From NCBI RefSeq assembly GCF_033473495.1, contig NC_088938.1, positions 3,720,001 to 3,784,000 on the forward strand: a stretch of DNA of 64,000 bases, given 5' to 3'. This document shows, piece by piece, positions 48,402 through 61,900 of this stretch. The notes beneath the pieces were generated by a model. The model saw only the letters and a list, made by a program, of their open reading frames with translations. It was not told the origin of the DNA and did not search any database. Positions within the stretch are counted from its first letter, which is position 1, and each line of letters starts with the position of its first letter. This stretch comes from Cercospora beticola (lineage: Eukaryota; Ascomycota; Dothideomycetes; Mycosphaerellales; Mycosphaerellaceae). The translations under genes were made by a program, and so were the position numbers.

Positions 48402-50138
48402 TAGCTATTAGATAGCCCTCTCTAACTTTAATCTACTTTTTCCTCTAAAGAGATTTTAGTTCTCTAAAAAGTAATTCTTAGTTAGTTATATATAATAAAG
48501 TATAGAAGTTAAGTAGCTATCTTAATAGTATATACTTACTTTTTGCTTCTATAGTTAAGTATATAACTTTATTAATATTATTATCCTCTAATAGAGATTA
48601 GGATACTTTAGATACTATAGAAGGCTCTATATCTTCTTAGGTAGTATATACTTTCTTAGAAAACTTCTTTAAGCTTTATCTCTTCTTAAGAGATTAGACT
48701 TTTAGGTTAAGTTTCTTTACTATTTCTTTTAATACTTCTCTATCTAGTAAAGATCTTCTTCTAAAAGTACTCTCTCTAGATAGTAATCTTCTCTTCTCTA
48801 CTCTATTAGCCTATCTTAAGTTAATAGTTCTCTTAGCTTTATTAAGGTATAGATACTTAGTAATATTTCTAAAATACTCTTCTCTATAAAGGTAGTATTT
48901 TAGCTTTATATATTATATACCTCTACTCTTAGTAAATATTACTATTTCTTAGAACTAGTTTAGTCTAGCTTTATAGAATTCTAGTAGCTATAGTATACTT
49001 TTATATACTATAGACTACTAGGTAAGGATTATATCCTTTATGCTTTAGTATACTTTAGGTAAGCTATTAAGGAGATACTTAAGTCTCCTCTCTAGTTCCT
49101 TATAGTATACTTCCTAAGAGTCTACTTCTATAATCCTTCTTACTATACTAGCTAGCTATACCTATACTTTTCTAATTATTATATTCTTAGTTATCTAAAA
49201 GTTTATAAACTTCTAGATATATACTATTATATATATAGTATATATCTTACTATACTTAGCTCTTATCTTCTTCTATATCTTTAAAGCTTATCTCTCCTTA
49301 AAGATCTCTTTCTAGTTATCTTCTAATAGGTAGATTATTATCTTATACCTAGTAGTTATATTAGCCTTAACCTATATTAGGTTATTTCTTAAATGTCTTA
49401 GACTAAAGATAGATAGTAATAACTTAATAGATAAGTTAGATATTAGTTCTAAGATAACCTAAAATATATCCTTTAACTTAAAGTAGTTCTATAGTAGGCT
49501 AAACTATTATCTCTAATTCTTCTTACTTAGTACTAGTATAGCTCTTTTCTTTCTAATTCTACTTATTAAATCTATTTTTATAAAATTAAATAAACAAATT
49601 TAAACTCTAGAAATATAAGCTCTTTTAATCTAATTAGTAGCTTCTAGATTTCTACTTTCTCTAGTTACTAAGACTCTTCTCTCTTAGCTAAGGTATCTAA
49701 GGACTCTTCTCTCTTAGAGGAGTTAGTTAGGTTCTTAGATAGAGAACCTCTAAAAGATCTATTTTCTTAGAAGAGTACTACTAGCTAGTTCTAAGGTATT
49801 AGTAGTACTTAGTACTTAGGCCTAGTCTTATCTACTTAAGTACTATAGTCTAAAGCTAATTCTTTCCTTTTTATACTCCTTTAGTATACTTCTCTTTTAA
49901 AGTAGAGTATACTTTACTAGGCTTTTCTCTATCTTACCTACTCTTTAGAAACTTCTAGCTTATAACTAGGATCTTCTAAAGCTTTAAGATAGTATAGATA
50001 GGATATGCCTCTAGTCTCCTTTATACTCTTTTCCTACTTCTCTATCTAGTTAATACTATAGGTCCTATAAGAGGTAATACGTATTACTTTAAGAATAAGA
50101 AGGCTAACTCTTTCTACTTAGAGCCTCTCTATAAACTC

Positions 50139-50150
50139 GGGCTTATAACC
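50139..50150 (-). other. Copia primer binding site (half-tRNA-Met type)
   Basis: On the minus strand the 12 bases right after the 5' LTR read ggttataagccc. Undoing one TG-to-TA RIP change gives GGTTATGAGCCC, complementary to the anticodon stem-loop of a methionine tRNA. The same site is at 56658-56669 (identical), 36881-36892 (one more change) and 38160-38171 (family B, ggttataagcct). Confidence 0.65.
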
Positions 50151-50380
50151 TATTAAATTATACTCTCGTAGGCACTCGTCGGATAGGTATAATATAGTAG
50201 AAATAGAGATAATAAGTAGGAACTAACCGAGTTAATTATATTAGTTAGTTATAAGTTATATCTTACTCCTAAGATAAGTATTAGCTAAGTTATATAACCT
50301 AGTATTATATAACCTATATTACCTAATCCTAATCTCTAAAGTATCCCTTAGAATATCTAACTAGACTATACTTTCTAATA
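50151..50380 (-). repeat. Copia family A LTR, middle of the stack
   Basis: 230 bp, tattaaattatactctcg to ctttctaata. It is the 5' LTR of the inner copia. To its right, at 50381, agtagtagaattataaag is outer-copia reverse transcriptase sequence. Confidence 0.9.
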
Positions 50381-51413
50381 AGTAGTAGAATTATAAAGAT
50401 TTCTTTTTAAAGTTTGCTCTTAGTAAATATATTATTTATATCTACTTAGTAGAGTTCTAGATCCTTCTTATAAACTATAGCTATAAATACTCTTAAAGTA
50501 TTATACTTAACTATTAGTATAAAGGTCTCTTAGAAATTAACTCTAAACTTCTAAAAGAAGCCTCTTATAACTAGTCTTACTTTAAACTTCTTAATAGCTC
50601 TACTAATTAATCTCTTTATATTAAATACCTACTTAGATATAACGAGGTTTGCTTCTTTAGGTAGAATAACTTTTATCTAAGTATTATTACTTCTTAATAT
50701 AGTTAGTTTCTTTTAGACTATATTCTTCTATATATATCTCTATTTAGGATCCTAAATTGCCTCTTTATAGGACTTTAGAATAGGTACCTCTTATCTCTAT
50801 ATAGAGACTTAAGGAGTAATTACTATAAATATAGACTCCTAAACCTCTAATAGAGCTTCCTAAATCTACTCCTATTCTTAGCCTTAGACTTAGCTTAGGA
50901 ATACTTTATAATACTTAGTACTAGGCTCCTCCTTCTATCTATATTCTCTCTATTTCTTCTAAAGTACTTATCTTATTACTATACTATAAGCTTTTAGTTC
51001 TAGGCCTAGTTCTTTATCTAAAATAGATCTCCTTCTCTTTTAGCTATAGATTTAGTTTTAGTTCTCTTTCTAATTTCTATTTTCTTATAGGTTCTACTAT
51101 ATAATATTTAATCCTTTTGCTTTAGAATATAGTCTCCTACTAGTACTAGGATTAGCTTATCTATTAACTTCCTAGCTTAGCTTAAGTAGTTTAGTAGTTC
51201 TACTTTTCTCTTACTAGAGTTATAGTTCTCTAGAGTTTTCTTCTTCTAGATCCTCTATTCTTTAGTACTCCTTCTTATCCTTTAGTAGAAGTAGTAACTA
51301 TATAAAAAGTATTTAGCTAGGACCTATAGGTTTAGTTACTATAGCTATAGGTATAGTAGCTATAGAAAGTATAACTACTATTAGCTTCTTTAGAGGTCTA
51401 CTAACTAGGTTTC

Positions 51414-51426
51414 TAATAGGTATACT
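51414..51426. repeat. 13-bp target-site duplication of element D, left copy
   Basis: taataggtatact here and at 53628-53640; it is single in the uninterrupted copia copy near 42090. Confidence 0.9.
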
Positions 51427-53627
51427 AGCCTACGAAGACCGATTATACGCCTCTATACGGCCGTAGGTAGAAATAGGCGGTCGAGCTCGTAACTCGACCG
51501 TACTAGTAGAGTATATAGTATAGTAGAGCAGAGTAGTAGAGTACGAAATCCGGTATAGTTTCGCTAAGACTACTCTAAATAGAGGACTACTACCGAAACG
51601 GTTTTAAAAACTATCCGACGACGACCTATCTACGTTAGAAATAGGTTCGCTTAATCGTAAGTATACGAAAGAGCCGCGGAACTCCTAGGCGTCGATAGGA
51701 CACCTCTAGTATATAGAAGGAATCCTTAGCTAAGAGTATTTAGAGCTAAAAGGATAATAAGTTACCTAATATATAGTCTCTAGATCCGAACTACCTACCT
51801 CTAGAAGGCTTTAAGAGGACTCGGAGAGCGTACGCGTTATTAAGGCCGGAAGTAGATACGTTATATACTTAGAAGAGCCGAGGTAAAAGAGCTAGAAAGA
51901 AGGTATTAGTTAGTAGATAATAGAGCTCGGAGTAATACTACGAAGCCTATAGGGGCCTATTAATTACTTAAGTACGAGTAGGAGAGTTTTGCCCGGAGTA
52001 TAGCCTTATAAAGAAGGATACCTAGTCTAGTAGTTACCTAGAAGAGCTCGGAAACTTAGGAAGGCCTATATAGAGAAGTAGGCAAAGGAGATATAGAGAG
52101 GCGAGCCGAAGGGAAGACTTAAGGCAAGAAGGAGAGAGTATAAGATATAAGGAGGCAAGGAGGAGGCAATATATTAGTTAGTAGGTAGAAACGTAAGAGT
52201 ACTACTACCTAGCTAGGAGTAGACGCTCGAGCAAGCCTACGAGATATAGCCGGCTATAGCTAAAGAGATATAGTATAGTAACGTAAAGGGAGTTATTCTC
52301 CTAGAGCGTAGTAGGTAATAGTAGCGACTAAGATACTATCTACCTAGCCCGAGAGGACGGATACGTATATTAGTTTTAGAAGAGAGGCGACCGCTCTTTA
52401 GTTCGCTAAAGCCCGAGAGAGTATAACTAAGGCTTAAGGAGCAAATAGTATATAGAGCGTAGGATAGAGACTTTTAGCTAGAGTCCTTCTCTCGAAGCGA
52501 TAAAGGCCTAAGTAGTATCTCTAAGCAGGAAAGCGTAGGTAGATTTTGTCTACCTACTTTATATAAGTTTATAGGAACAAATATAATTATATACTATATA
52601 AGACCTAGTACTAAGAGACTAGACTAGAATCTCTAGATAGTAAATTCTATCCTAGGCTTAGGAGCTAGAGTAGTAACCTAGTACTAAAATAAGCTAAAGA
52701 GAAGGAAGGAGTATACTATAATTAAAGCTTTAAAGTAAAGCAGAAAGAGTAGAGAGGAGCATAAGATAAAGCAGCTAAAACTATAAGGAAAACGTCCTAG
52801 TCTAGGTAGAAGGCAGGATAATAAGCTAAATAAGAGGCCTAGAAACCTCTTAGGAAGTACTCTAAAAAGAAAAGAGGATATACCTCTATATACTAGTATA
52901 TACCTCTAGTACTACTAGGTTAACTACTTATTCTAAGGGATTAGGTACCCTGTCTATAGGGCCTATTTTGTAGGTCCTATAGCAGAATTAGGTAATAACT
53001 AGTAGAACTATAGAAATAGAGATATTTATCTAAGGTCTAGCTCTCCTAGATACCTTATAACTAACTCTAAAGGCAGAGTATCTAACAAAAGCAACTCTTA
53101 TTCTATACTTAAGGCTACCTATAACAGAAGGGCTAGTTTAGAGTACTACTGCTTAATATAATTTCTATAAATATAGGTTATATAACTTAGATACTAAGTA
53201 AGGCAGAAAGTTTAGAGTAGGATCTTAATATTAGAGAGGGCTCCTACTATAGACTAGCAAGAAAGAGTTAGATATAAGATTAATATAGATACTAGCGTAG
53301 AGACTAAGACTATATATATAGGCTTAAGTCCCTAAGCTAGTAAGTAAGAGGATTAGGCTCCTAAATACTAATAATATAAGAAATAACTAAGAAGAACTAT
53401 ATTATAAAGGAACTAAACTATTAAGATAACACAAATTGTCCTAAGGAGAACTAGGAACTACGGAAGCGATAGGCTATATAGAGCTTACTATAAAAAGTAA
53501 GAATATAAGGAGGTTTTTCTACCGGAGTACTAGTATAAGAGCTTTTCTACCTACGAAACATATAGAGCGTACTGCTTACTCTATTTAAAAGAGGTAGACT
53601 AGCGTATAAGAATTATATATATATATA
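51427..53627 (+). mobile_element. Element D: 2.2-kb non-autonomous retroelement
   Basis: 2,201 bp with a 13-bp target-site duplication and no LTR or terminal inverted repeat. I recognise no gag, endonuclease or reverse transcriptase in it. Its 3' tail (about 53560-53610: atagagcgtactgcttactct ... gaggtagact-agcgtataag) is almost the same as the tail of LINE B (about 48320-48372), followed by a (TA)n run. This fits a passenger element mobilised by the LINE machinery. The interior retains GC-rich patches (51430-52540). Confidence 0.75.
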
Positions 53628-53640
53628 TAATAGGTATACT
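53628..53640. repeat. 13-bp target-site duplication of element D, right copy
   Basis: The same word as at 51414-51426; copia integrase resumes after it with acttacttaatt. Confidence 0.9.
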
Positions 53641-56600
53641 ACTTACTTAATTAAGCTTAGAAATATTTAGCTCTATATCTCCTCCTTTCTTATACTTAAA
53701 CTAAGTAGTAGTATTATAGGCTTTAATAGCTCTTATATTAGGCTCCTAGAAGAGCTATATTTTAGTAGTATTAGGAATATATCTAATAAATATAGTATCT
53801 TTACCTCTATTTATTAGTTTATCTAATCTTATCTCTACTAGCTAGAACTTAGAATCTATATAGACTACTACTTTATAACTCTAAACTCTAAAGTATAATA
53901 CTAAGAGTTAAATACCTAAAAAGGCTTCCTTAGGTAATATCTTAAATCTATTAATTTCTAGACTATTAGGAAGAGAATTTCTAATAACTATATAGGCTAC
54001 TAAGGCTTCTAGCTAGAATTTAATAGGTATATAGGTATCTTCTAGTATTACTCTTATATAGTCTTTAGAGGTTTAGATTAACCTCTTAACTACTCTATTC
54101 TAGATAGAGTTATATACTTTAGTTATATAGAAGGAAATTCTATATTCCTTCTCCTACTACTTTAGTATAGTAAGAAGCTCTCTTACTCTATTACTCCTTA
54201 TAATCTAGAGAGGATTTTCTAATTATAGCTTAGCTTTTACTTTCTAGTTTCTAAGGATACTTAGTATATCTTCTCTAGACTTTATTAGGAAAGTCTATTT
54301 CTTTCTTAAGAAGTTATTAATAATCTTAAGCTACTATTTATATCCTAATCTTAAGATAGGTAAAGAACTATAGATATTAATAGAAACTAGAGATAACTTT
54401 TAAGGTTTCCTTTTAGTTTCTTTCCTTCTATATTTCTTTATTTTTACTAAGGAATATATCCTATAAAGTTAGTATTCCTTTAGAATAGGAATCTAAGCCT
54501 TTAAGTTAGATACCTTATATAGGTTTCTAAGAAGACTCTCTCTAAAATATATAAGTCTTCTATACTAAAGCTCCTACTATTCTTAGGTCTTTTCTTAGGC
54601 TTTAAAAGTATAGGCTTTATTCTCTTACTTTTAATTAAAGTATAATATTATAAGCTCCTATAACGTATTATTAATCTCCTTAATAAATAGTACTCCTTCT
54701 AATAGTTTTATCTAGATAACTAGTTTTCTAGATAATAAAATAAGTATAAATTTTAGTAGTTAAATACTATACTACTAGCTAAATTAGTTCTAAGAAACAA
54801 GATTTACTTCTAGACTAAATATAAAGAGAATATTCTTAAGAATAATCTATTTTCCTCTTTTCCTACTTATTACTATATTTCCTATATATATAGCTATTAG
54901 ATAGCTACTTCTAACTTTAATCTACTTTTTCTTCTAAAGAGGTTTTAGTTCCCTAAAAAGTAATTCTTAGTTAGTTATATATAATAAAGTATAGGAGTTA
55001 AGTAGCTATCTTAATAGTATATACTTGCTTTTTACTTCTATAGTTAAGTATATAACTTTATTAATATTATTATTCTCTAATAGAGATTAAGATACTTTAG
55101 ATACTATAGAAGGCTCTATATCTTCTTAGGTAGTATATATCTTCTTAGAAAACTTCCTTAAAGTTTATTTCTTTTTAAGAGATTAGACTTTTAAGTTAAG
55201 TTTCTTTACTATTTCTTTTAATACTTCTTTATCTAGTAAAGATCTCCTCCTAAATATACTATCTCTAGGTAGTATTCTTCTCTTCTCTACTCTACTAGCC
55301 TATTTTAAGTTAATAGTTCTCTTAGCTTTATTAAGGTATAGATACTTAGTAATATCTCTAAAATGCTCCTTTTTATAGAGATAGTATTTTAGCTTTATAC
55401 TTTAGATCTCTCTTCTTTTAGTAAATATTACTATTTCTTATAACTAGTATCTATACTATATTAACTCCTCTACTTTAAGGAGTTAGAGGATTTCTTTAGA
55501 GTCTAAGTTCTTCTAAGCTTAGATAGTCTACCTTATAATCTTATACTTAGCTAGGAGTATAAAGAGTAGATACTTAATCCTTATATTAGGAGTTTTATAA
55601 TATAACTCCCTCTAGTTAATCTCTATAATCCTCCTTCTAAGATTACTAAGATAGATCTATAATTTCCTAATTATATCCTCTAGTTCTATCTTAAAAGTTA
55701 TAAATTCTTAGATAATAGCTATTATATATATCTATTAGACTTTACTATATTTCCTATATAGCTTTATCTAGATATTATATACTTTTATCTTATCTATTAC
55801 CTTATTTTAGTTATCTATATAAAGACTTTCTATTAGGATATAGATTGCTTTTATATTATCCTTTTACTATTTTAGGCTAAACTCTAAAAATATAGTACCT
55901 TTCCTTTTGCTTAATAAAGCTTTAGATACTTTAGATTTAGCTAGAGTAAGTACTAATAATCCCTTTAAGTCTAAGATTATCTAGAAGATTTCTTTTCCTC
56001 TAAGTATATTCTCCTATAGCTTAAACTATAGTCTCTAGTTCTCCTTTATTAGAATTAGTATTCTCCTTCTATCTAATTTACTTATTAAATCTATTTCTAT
56101 AAAATTAAATAAACAAATCTAAACTCTAGAAATATAAGCTCTTTTAATCTAATTAGTAGCTTCTAGATTTCTGCTTTCTCTAGTTACTAAGACTCTTCTC
56201 TCTTAGCTAAAGTATCTAAGGACTCTTCTCTTTTATAGGAGTTAGTTAGGTTCTTAAGTAGAGAACCTCTAAAAGATCTATCTTCTTAGAAAAGTACTAC
56301 TAGCTAGTTCTAAGGTATTAGTAGTACTTAGTACTTAGGCCTAGTCTTATCTACTTAGGTACTATAGTCTAAAGCTAATCCTTTCCTCTTTATACTCTTT
56401 TAGTATACCTCTCTTTTAAAGTAGAGTATACCTTACTAGACTTTTCTCTATCTTACCTACTCTTTAGAGACTTCTAGCTTATAACTAGGATCTTCTAAAG
56501 CTTTAAAGTAGTATAGATAGGATATACTTCTAGTCTCCCTTATACTCTTTTCCTACTTCTCTATCTAGTTAATACTATAGGTCCTATAAGAGATAATACG

Positions 56601-56669
56601 TATTACTTTAAGGATAAGAAGGCTAACTCTTTCTACTTAGAGCCTCTCTATAAACTCGGGCTTATAACC

Positions 56670-56899
56670 TATCGAATTATATTCTTATAGGTACTCGTCG
56701 GATAGGTATAATATAGTAGAAGTAGAGATAATAAGTAGGAACTAACCGAGTTAATTATATTAGTTAGTTATAGGTTATATCTTACTTCTAAGATAGGTAT
56801 TAGCTAGGTTATATAACCTAGTATTATATAACCTATATTACCTAATCCTAATCTCTAAAGTATCTCTTAGAATATCTAACTAGACTATACCTTCTAATA
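56670..56899 (-). repeat. Copia family A LTR, right end of the stack
   Basis: 230 bp, tatcgaattatattctta to accttctaata, followed at once by agaac, which matches the base run before the left LTR. This proves that 39398-56899 is the product of one original insertion into LINE A. Confidence 0.9.
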
Positions 56900-58925
56900 A
56901 GAACTAGAAAGTAAAGGAAGAGACTAACTTCTTATTAGTAGTAATAGTAGTATAGAATAGATAGATTATAAGAGAAATATATAGGAGAGGTATTACTATT
57001 AGGTTAATATAGTATATAGTAGAACTATACTATTTATAGTAGAGAATTATATAATACTTTAAGTATAATAGCTTTAGATATATTACTACCTACTATAAGG
57101 CTATAGAAGAAATATATAGAAACTATATAGAGAAGTATAGAATAGATAGCTATAAAAAGAAGAAAATTAAATACTATAACTATAAGAGAGACTATAAAGT
57201 ATATTCTCTCTAATATAGCTATAAAGCTACTATAAAAGCTAAAGTAAGAGTATTCTTAGAGTAGTTTAAAAAGTAATAGAAGGTAGCCTTAGGCCTAATA
57301 TAAAGAGATAGAGCTATAGAACCTATAATTCTTAAAAGGAAAGCTCTACTAGCTAAGCCTCTATAGAGAGATATTAGATATAAAAATAGGCTCCTAGATA
57401 CTATAGTAATAGTAATAGCTAGTAGAAGGTAAGTAAGTAAGCTCTACTTCCTTTCTATATAGAAGAATAAGAATACCTAAAAAGTAATAAGTACTCTCTA
57501 GAAAGATATAGATATTAACCTAATTAAGCTCCTTTTCTAAGAATCCTATAAATTCTATAAGTAGCTAAACTCTAATAATCTACTAATATAATATTAATAG
57601 GTTAAATACTATCTAAACTCTACTACTAGATAGCCTAGCTATAGAAGAGGCTATAGTAATAGTACTATAAGAACTATAGCTTAATACTATAAATAGTAGA
57701 ACTAAAGCTAAGAAAGGATACTCTATAGTTCTCCTATTCTAGTAGAACCTAAGAGTAGTAATACTTATATTAGATAAAATTAGAACTAATAGCTAGAAAC
57801 TACTTTTCTATAATATAGGTAACTTAGTAACTATCTAAGTCTAGATACCTATAGAAACTATCTCTATTTATAACTACTATAACTTCTTAGAGCTAATAAG
57901 CTATAGATAAGAAGAGACTATCTCTATACTCTAAGAAGTACTATTATAAACTTTAGAGGATATAAAGGTAAGCTATATAGTAGTAGGAAACTTTAACTTC
58001 TACTATCTAAAATAGAAGAGAAATATAACCTAAACCTAATATACTATAGTAGATAAGCTTATTAAAATAATTATAGAGGCCTAACTATAGCTAGCTCTAG
58101 AGCTAGAAATAATTATATAGAAAAGATATATAGCTAGCTACTAAATATTAGATCTAGGCTTTATTAGCTTCTCTTTCTAAAATATAATTTAAGAATATAA
58201 AGCTCTTCTAGAAGAGTTATATAGCTCTAACTATATCTCTCTTAGAATAACTCTTTATATTAATCTCTAAGAGCTAAAAGAAAGAAGCTAGAGAAAGTAG
58301 TAGAAAGCTACTAACTAGAATAGAATCTAGGACTTTATAGCCTAAGATACTAACTAACTTAACTAACTCCTACTTAATATAAAAGAATATCTAGATATAC
58401 TAGCCTATAGAATATAATTCTCTATCTAGAGAATTATAGAGAAAATAGTTCTAATAGCTAGACTATTAAGTTATATAAAGATAGTATAGACCTAGGAATA
58501 TAAGAAAGCTATAAAGCTAGTAAAAAGAAAAAGAAAAGAATAGAGGAACTATAAAATAGAATAGAGCTATAAGCTATACTTTAAAGTATTATATATAAGA
58601 AGTAAAGCTATAAGAAGAGAGTAAAATCTAGCTTAGAGGAGACTAATAAAAGAAGTTATAGAGAACTCTAAGAAAATCTAGAAAATAGCTAAATAGGCTA
58701 GAAAGAGAGCTAACTAAGAGTACTAGCTACTATACTTTCTAAGTCTAACTAATATAGAGTATAATAGAAATACTAATAAAAGGAAGGCTATAATCCTAGT
58801 AAAATACTTCTTCCTAGACTTAAAAGAGGTAGACTTAAGTAATATCTAATATATCTAACTACTACTCTAATTCTAGATAGAAGTTAAAGTTTAACTAAAG
58901 AAAGTAGAAGAAGTCCTTAGGAAAC
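56900..58925 (+). mobile_element. LINE A, continuation (ORF1 end, endonuclease), cut by gypsy
   Basis: Resumes exactly where 39397 left off and is collinear with LINE B 44216-46246. The endonuclease motif GDFN is now GNFN (about 57988-57999), so the catalytic Asp was lost to G-to-A. It ends at 58925 (cttaggaaac), where the gypsy LTR starts; in LINE B the next bases are tacctagtaataag, the beginning of the RT domain. Confidence 0.88.
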
Positions 58926-61900
58926 TATAAGAGCTAGAGGTATATAGCTCGAGAGGCGTAGCTTACTAGGCGTTAAGATATAATAGCTAGTACTACTTAT
59001 ACTTAGTATAGGACAAAAGCACGCAGAACGTATATAAACTAAGAAGGCAAGAATTATTCTTAATATCTCTAGATAGGAAGTCTAGAGGCGTTTAATATAT
59101 TACTATATTCTACTCTTATAATTATAATTCTTCTACCTTATTAAGAGTAGTAATCTATTAAGGCCTATTATACTTACGCGAAACGTATCTACCTAGCGGA
59201 CTAATTATAATAACGACGTACCGAACGATAGATAGCTATTAGACTATATCGAAGAGATATTAGAATCCGGAATAGTATAAGCTAAAAAGGAATAGAATAA
59301 GAATATAGATAATACTAATAACGCTAGTAACGTATATATAATACGTAGGCGCCTCTAAGCTAAAAATAATACGTTACGCGAATAGCTAGAGATCCGTACT
59401 CTTAAAGCTAAGAACGAACGCTTACTAAGAGAGGTATAGATAATTAAATTACTAGTATAGCTAAGCGTAATAGCGCTAGGCCTCGGATAGCTAATACCTT
59501 AGTAAGGTAGCGCGTCTATAAGTTATACGAGTAGCGTATATTCCGAAAGCGACGAGTGTAGCTTATACGAGTCTATTAAGCTACGTACGCCTAAGCTCTT
59601 TAAAAGTAAGACTATAAAGGAGGTATACGAATTTATTTATACTCTTAAAGTAAACTTTATAGCTATACTAAAGAGGTTTCCGATAGATTACTAGAAGATA
59701 ATTACGAGTATTATATACCTCGTAGACGAAGCGTAAGAGGTATAGTATAATAAATACCTAGGCGTTCTACCTATAGGATATATCTAGTCTCGGTTCTATT
59801 AATTCCTATATAATATTATCGGAGATTAAGCGAACTATATACTTCTCGTAACTATAGAATACGAGAATATATACTAGAGTAAGAGCTAGAGCGTACGATA
59901 GTTCGTAATAGACCTTAGTAACCTAGAGTCTTAGTTAGGTAACTATACTAAAGTATAGCTAGTATACTAGTTCCTTATAAAACTAAAGCTATTACTATAT
60001 AAGAATATTATTAAGAACTATACTATCCCTAATAAGCGTACCGACCTTATTACTCTAGTAAGGCGCCTTAAGTAAGCTAAGAAGGCTATACCTCGTAAGC
60101 CGTATTATAGTAATACCGAGAATAAGTAGGCTAAGCGTAAGCGTACTAATAGCGATACTCTTTATAAAAGAGCCTCCGGTTCGACTAGTAGCTAACGTAA
60201 TACCTATAGTAGTAAGCCGAAGAGTAAACGTAGAGGTAAAGATAAGAGTAAGAGCTAGTAACCTACGTACTTCGTATATAACGAGGTTAGCTATATTAGT
60301 TCTAACTGCCCGAACCTTAAGAAAGATAGTAATAAGCCGGCTATTCGTAGAGTAACTATAGTAAAGGAGTAGAGAGCGAAAAAAGCTAAAGCGCTAGAGA
60401 TAATACGCGAGTTACTAGCGCTAAACTAGATAGTAATAACTCTCTACTAGTTTAGAGTATACTAGCGACGCGTATAGAAGAAGAAGTCGAAACGTAGTTA
60501 GGTAGTAAGCTAGCCGCTTTTCTTCTCGATAATACTATAGATATTAATATAATATTAAGAGCCTTTATACTATAGTATAACTTACTAATAAAGCCGAATA
60601 CGGCCCTACTACTAGTTACTACCTTTACGAGTAAATTAGAGTACTATTATAGTACGTACTATATACGTATATAGATTATAGACTCTAGTAGTAAGGAGCG
60701 ATCTATAGATAGTATCTTCTATATATATAATATACTAACTCCTAATATAATCTTAGGCTATCTATAGCGACGTACTTAGCGTATACTAGCTAGTAGCGCT
60801 ATAGATAAATAGCTATATAGTAACGATCGTTTTAGTAAGTTCGAAGTCCGAGAAGCCTATAAGTTCTTTAAGGATTTTTAGAAGGTACTAGTAGTATTTA
60901 TAGTAAGCCTAAGTAAGATAGGCGATAAGATTAAGCCTATCTCTAAGGAGTTCTATCGTTTTAACGATATTCTTAATCCGATAGAGGAAATAAGAAGCAA
61001 GCTAGTTAATAGCGTAGAGTATACGATTAACCTATAGCCTAGAACTATACTACTATTCTATCTACTATATTACTAGTCGAGGCGAGAATTAGACGAGCTT
61101 AAGGAGTACCTAAAGATAGAACTCGAGTACGATTAGATCGAGCGTTCCGATAGCGAGGTAGGTACGCCTATCCTATTCGTACTAAAGAAGAATAGTAAGC
61201 TATAGTTATATATCGACTACTATAGGCTAAACGAGATTACTATTAAGAACTAGTATCTACTACCTCTAATTAGTAAGACGCTAGATAAGCTTATAGAAGC
61301 TATATAGTTTACGTTCTTAGACTTAGCCGATACGTACTACTATATTCGGATTAAGCTAAGTAACTACTAGAAGACTACGTTTCGTACGCGCTATAGCTAT
61401 TTCTAGTATAAGGTAATACTCTTCGGCTTAACGAACGTACTAGCGACGTTCTAAGTATATATTAACTATATACTAGTAGAGCTAGTCGATATAAGCTATA
61501 TAGTATACCTAGACGATATCCTAATCTATAGTAGAATACGCGAGGAATACGTACGAGATATATACGCTATACTTAAGAGGCTCTATAAGTTTAGACTCTA
61601 CGTATAGCGTTCTAAGTATAAGTTCTTCTAGAAAAAGGTCGACTTCCTTAGATTTATAGTAACTACTAGTAGTATTACGATAGATCTAAGTATAGTAGCT
61701 ATAATCGCCTTATAGCTAACTCTAACTATACTAATAGAAGTTTAATTCTTTCTTAGATTTACGAACTTCTACTATCGATTTATCTTCGGATATTCGAGAG
61801 TTATAGTACCTTTAATAGCGCTATTAAAGAGTATAAAGGATAGAAAGAAGCTAGGGCTAATTAAGTAGAGAGTAGCTAAGGAGTAGGCGTTCTATAAGCT

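Larger units (their letters stand above)
39398..50380 (-). mobile_element. Copia family A, complete reverse copy interrupted by LINE B
   Basis: Read on the minus strand: 5' LTR (50380-50151), primer binding site, gag (about 50138-48700), start of protease, then LINE B (48384-43338). Protease, integrase, RT, RNase H and the 3' untranslated region (43337-39628) follow, and the 3' LTR (39627-39398). Integrase lies at about 42900-42100, RT at about 41350-40600 and RNase H at about 40500-39880. All frames are broken by RIP. Confidence 0.88.
50381..56899 (-). mobile_element. Remnant of the outer copia family A: RT to 5' LTR
   Basis: Read on the minus strand: 5' LTR (56899-56670), gag, protease, integrase, and reverse transcriptase to the point where the inner copia inserted (50381). 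The RNase H and the rest of RT are missing from this copy. The integrase is interrupted by element D (51427-53627). In copia copies not interrupted there (about 41041) the RT sequence runs straight through the 50380/50381 junction. Confidence 0.88.
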
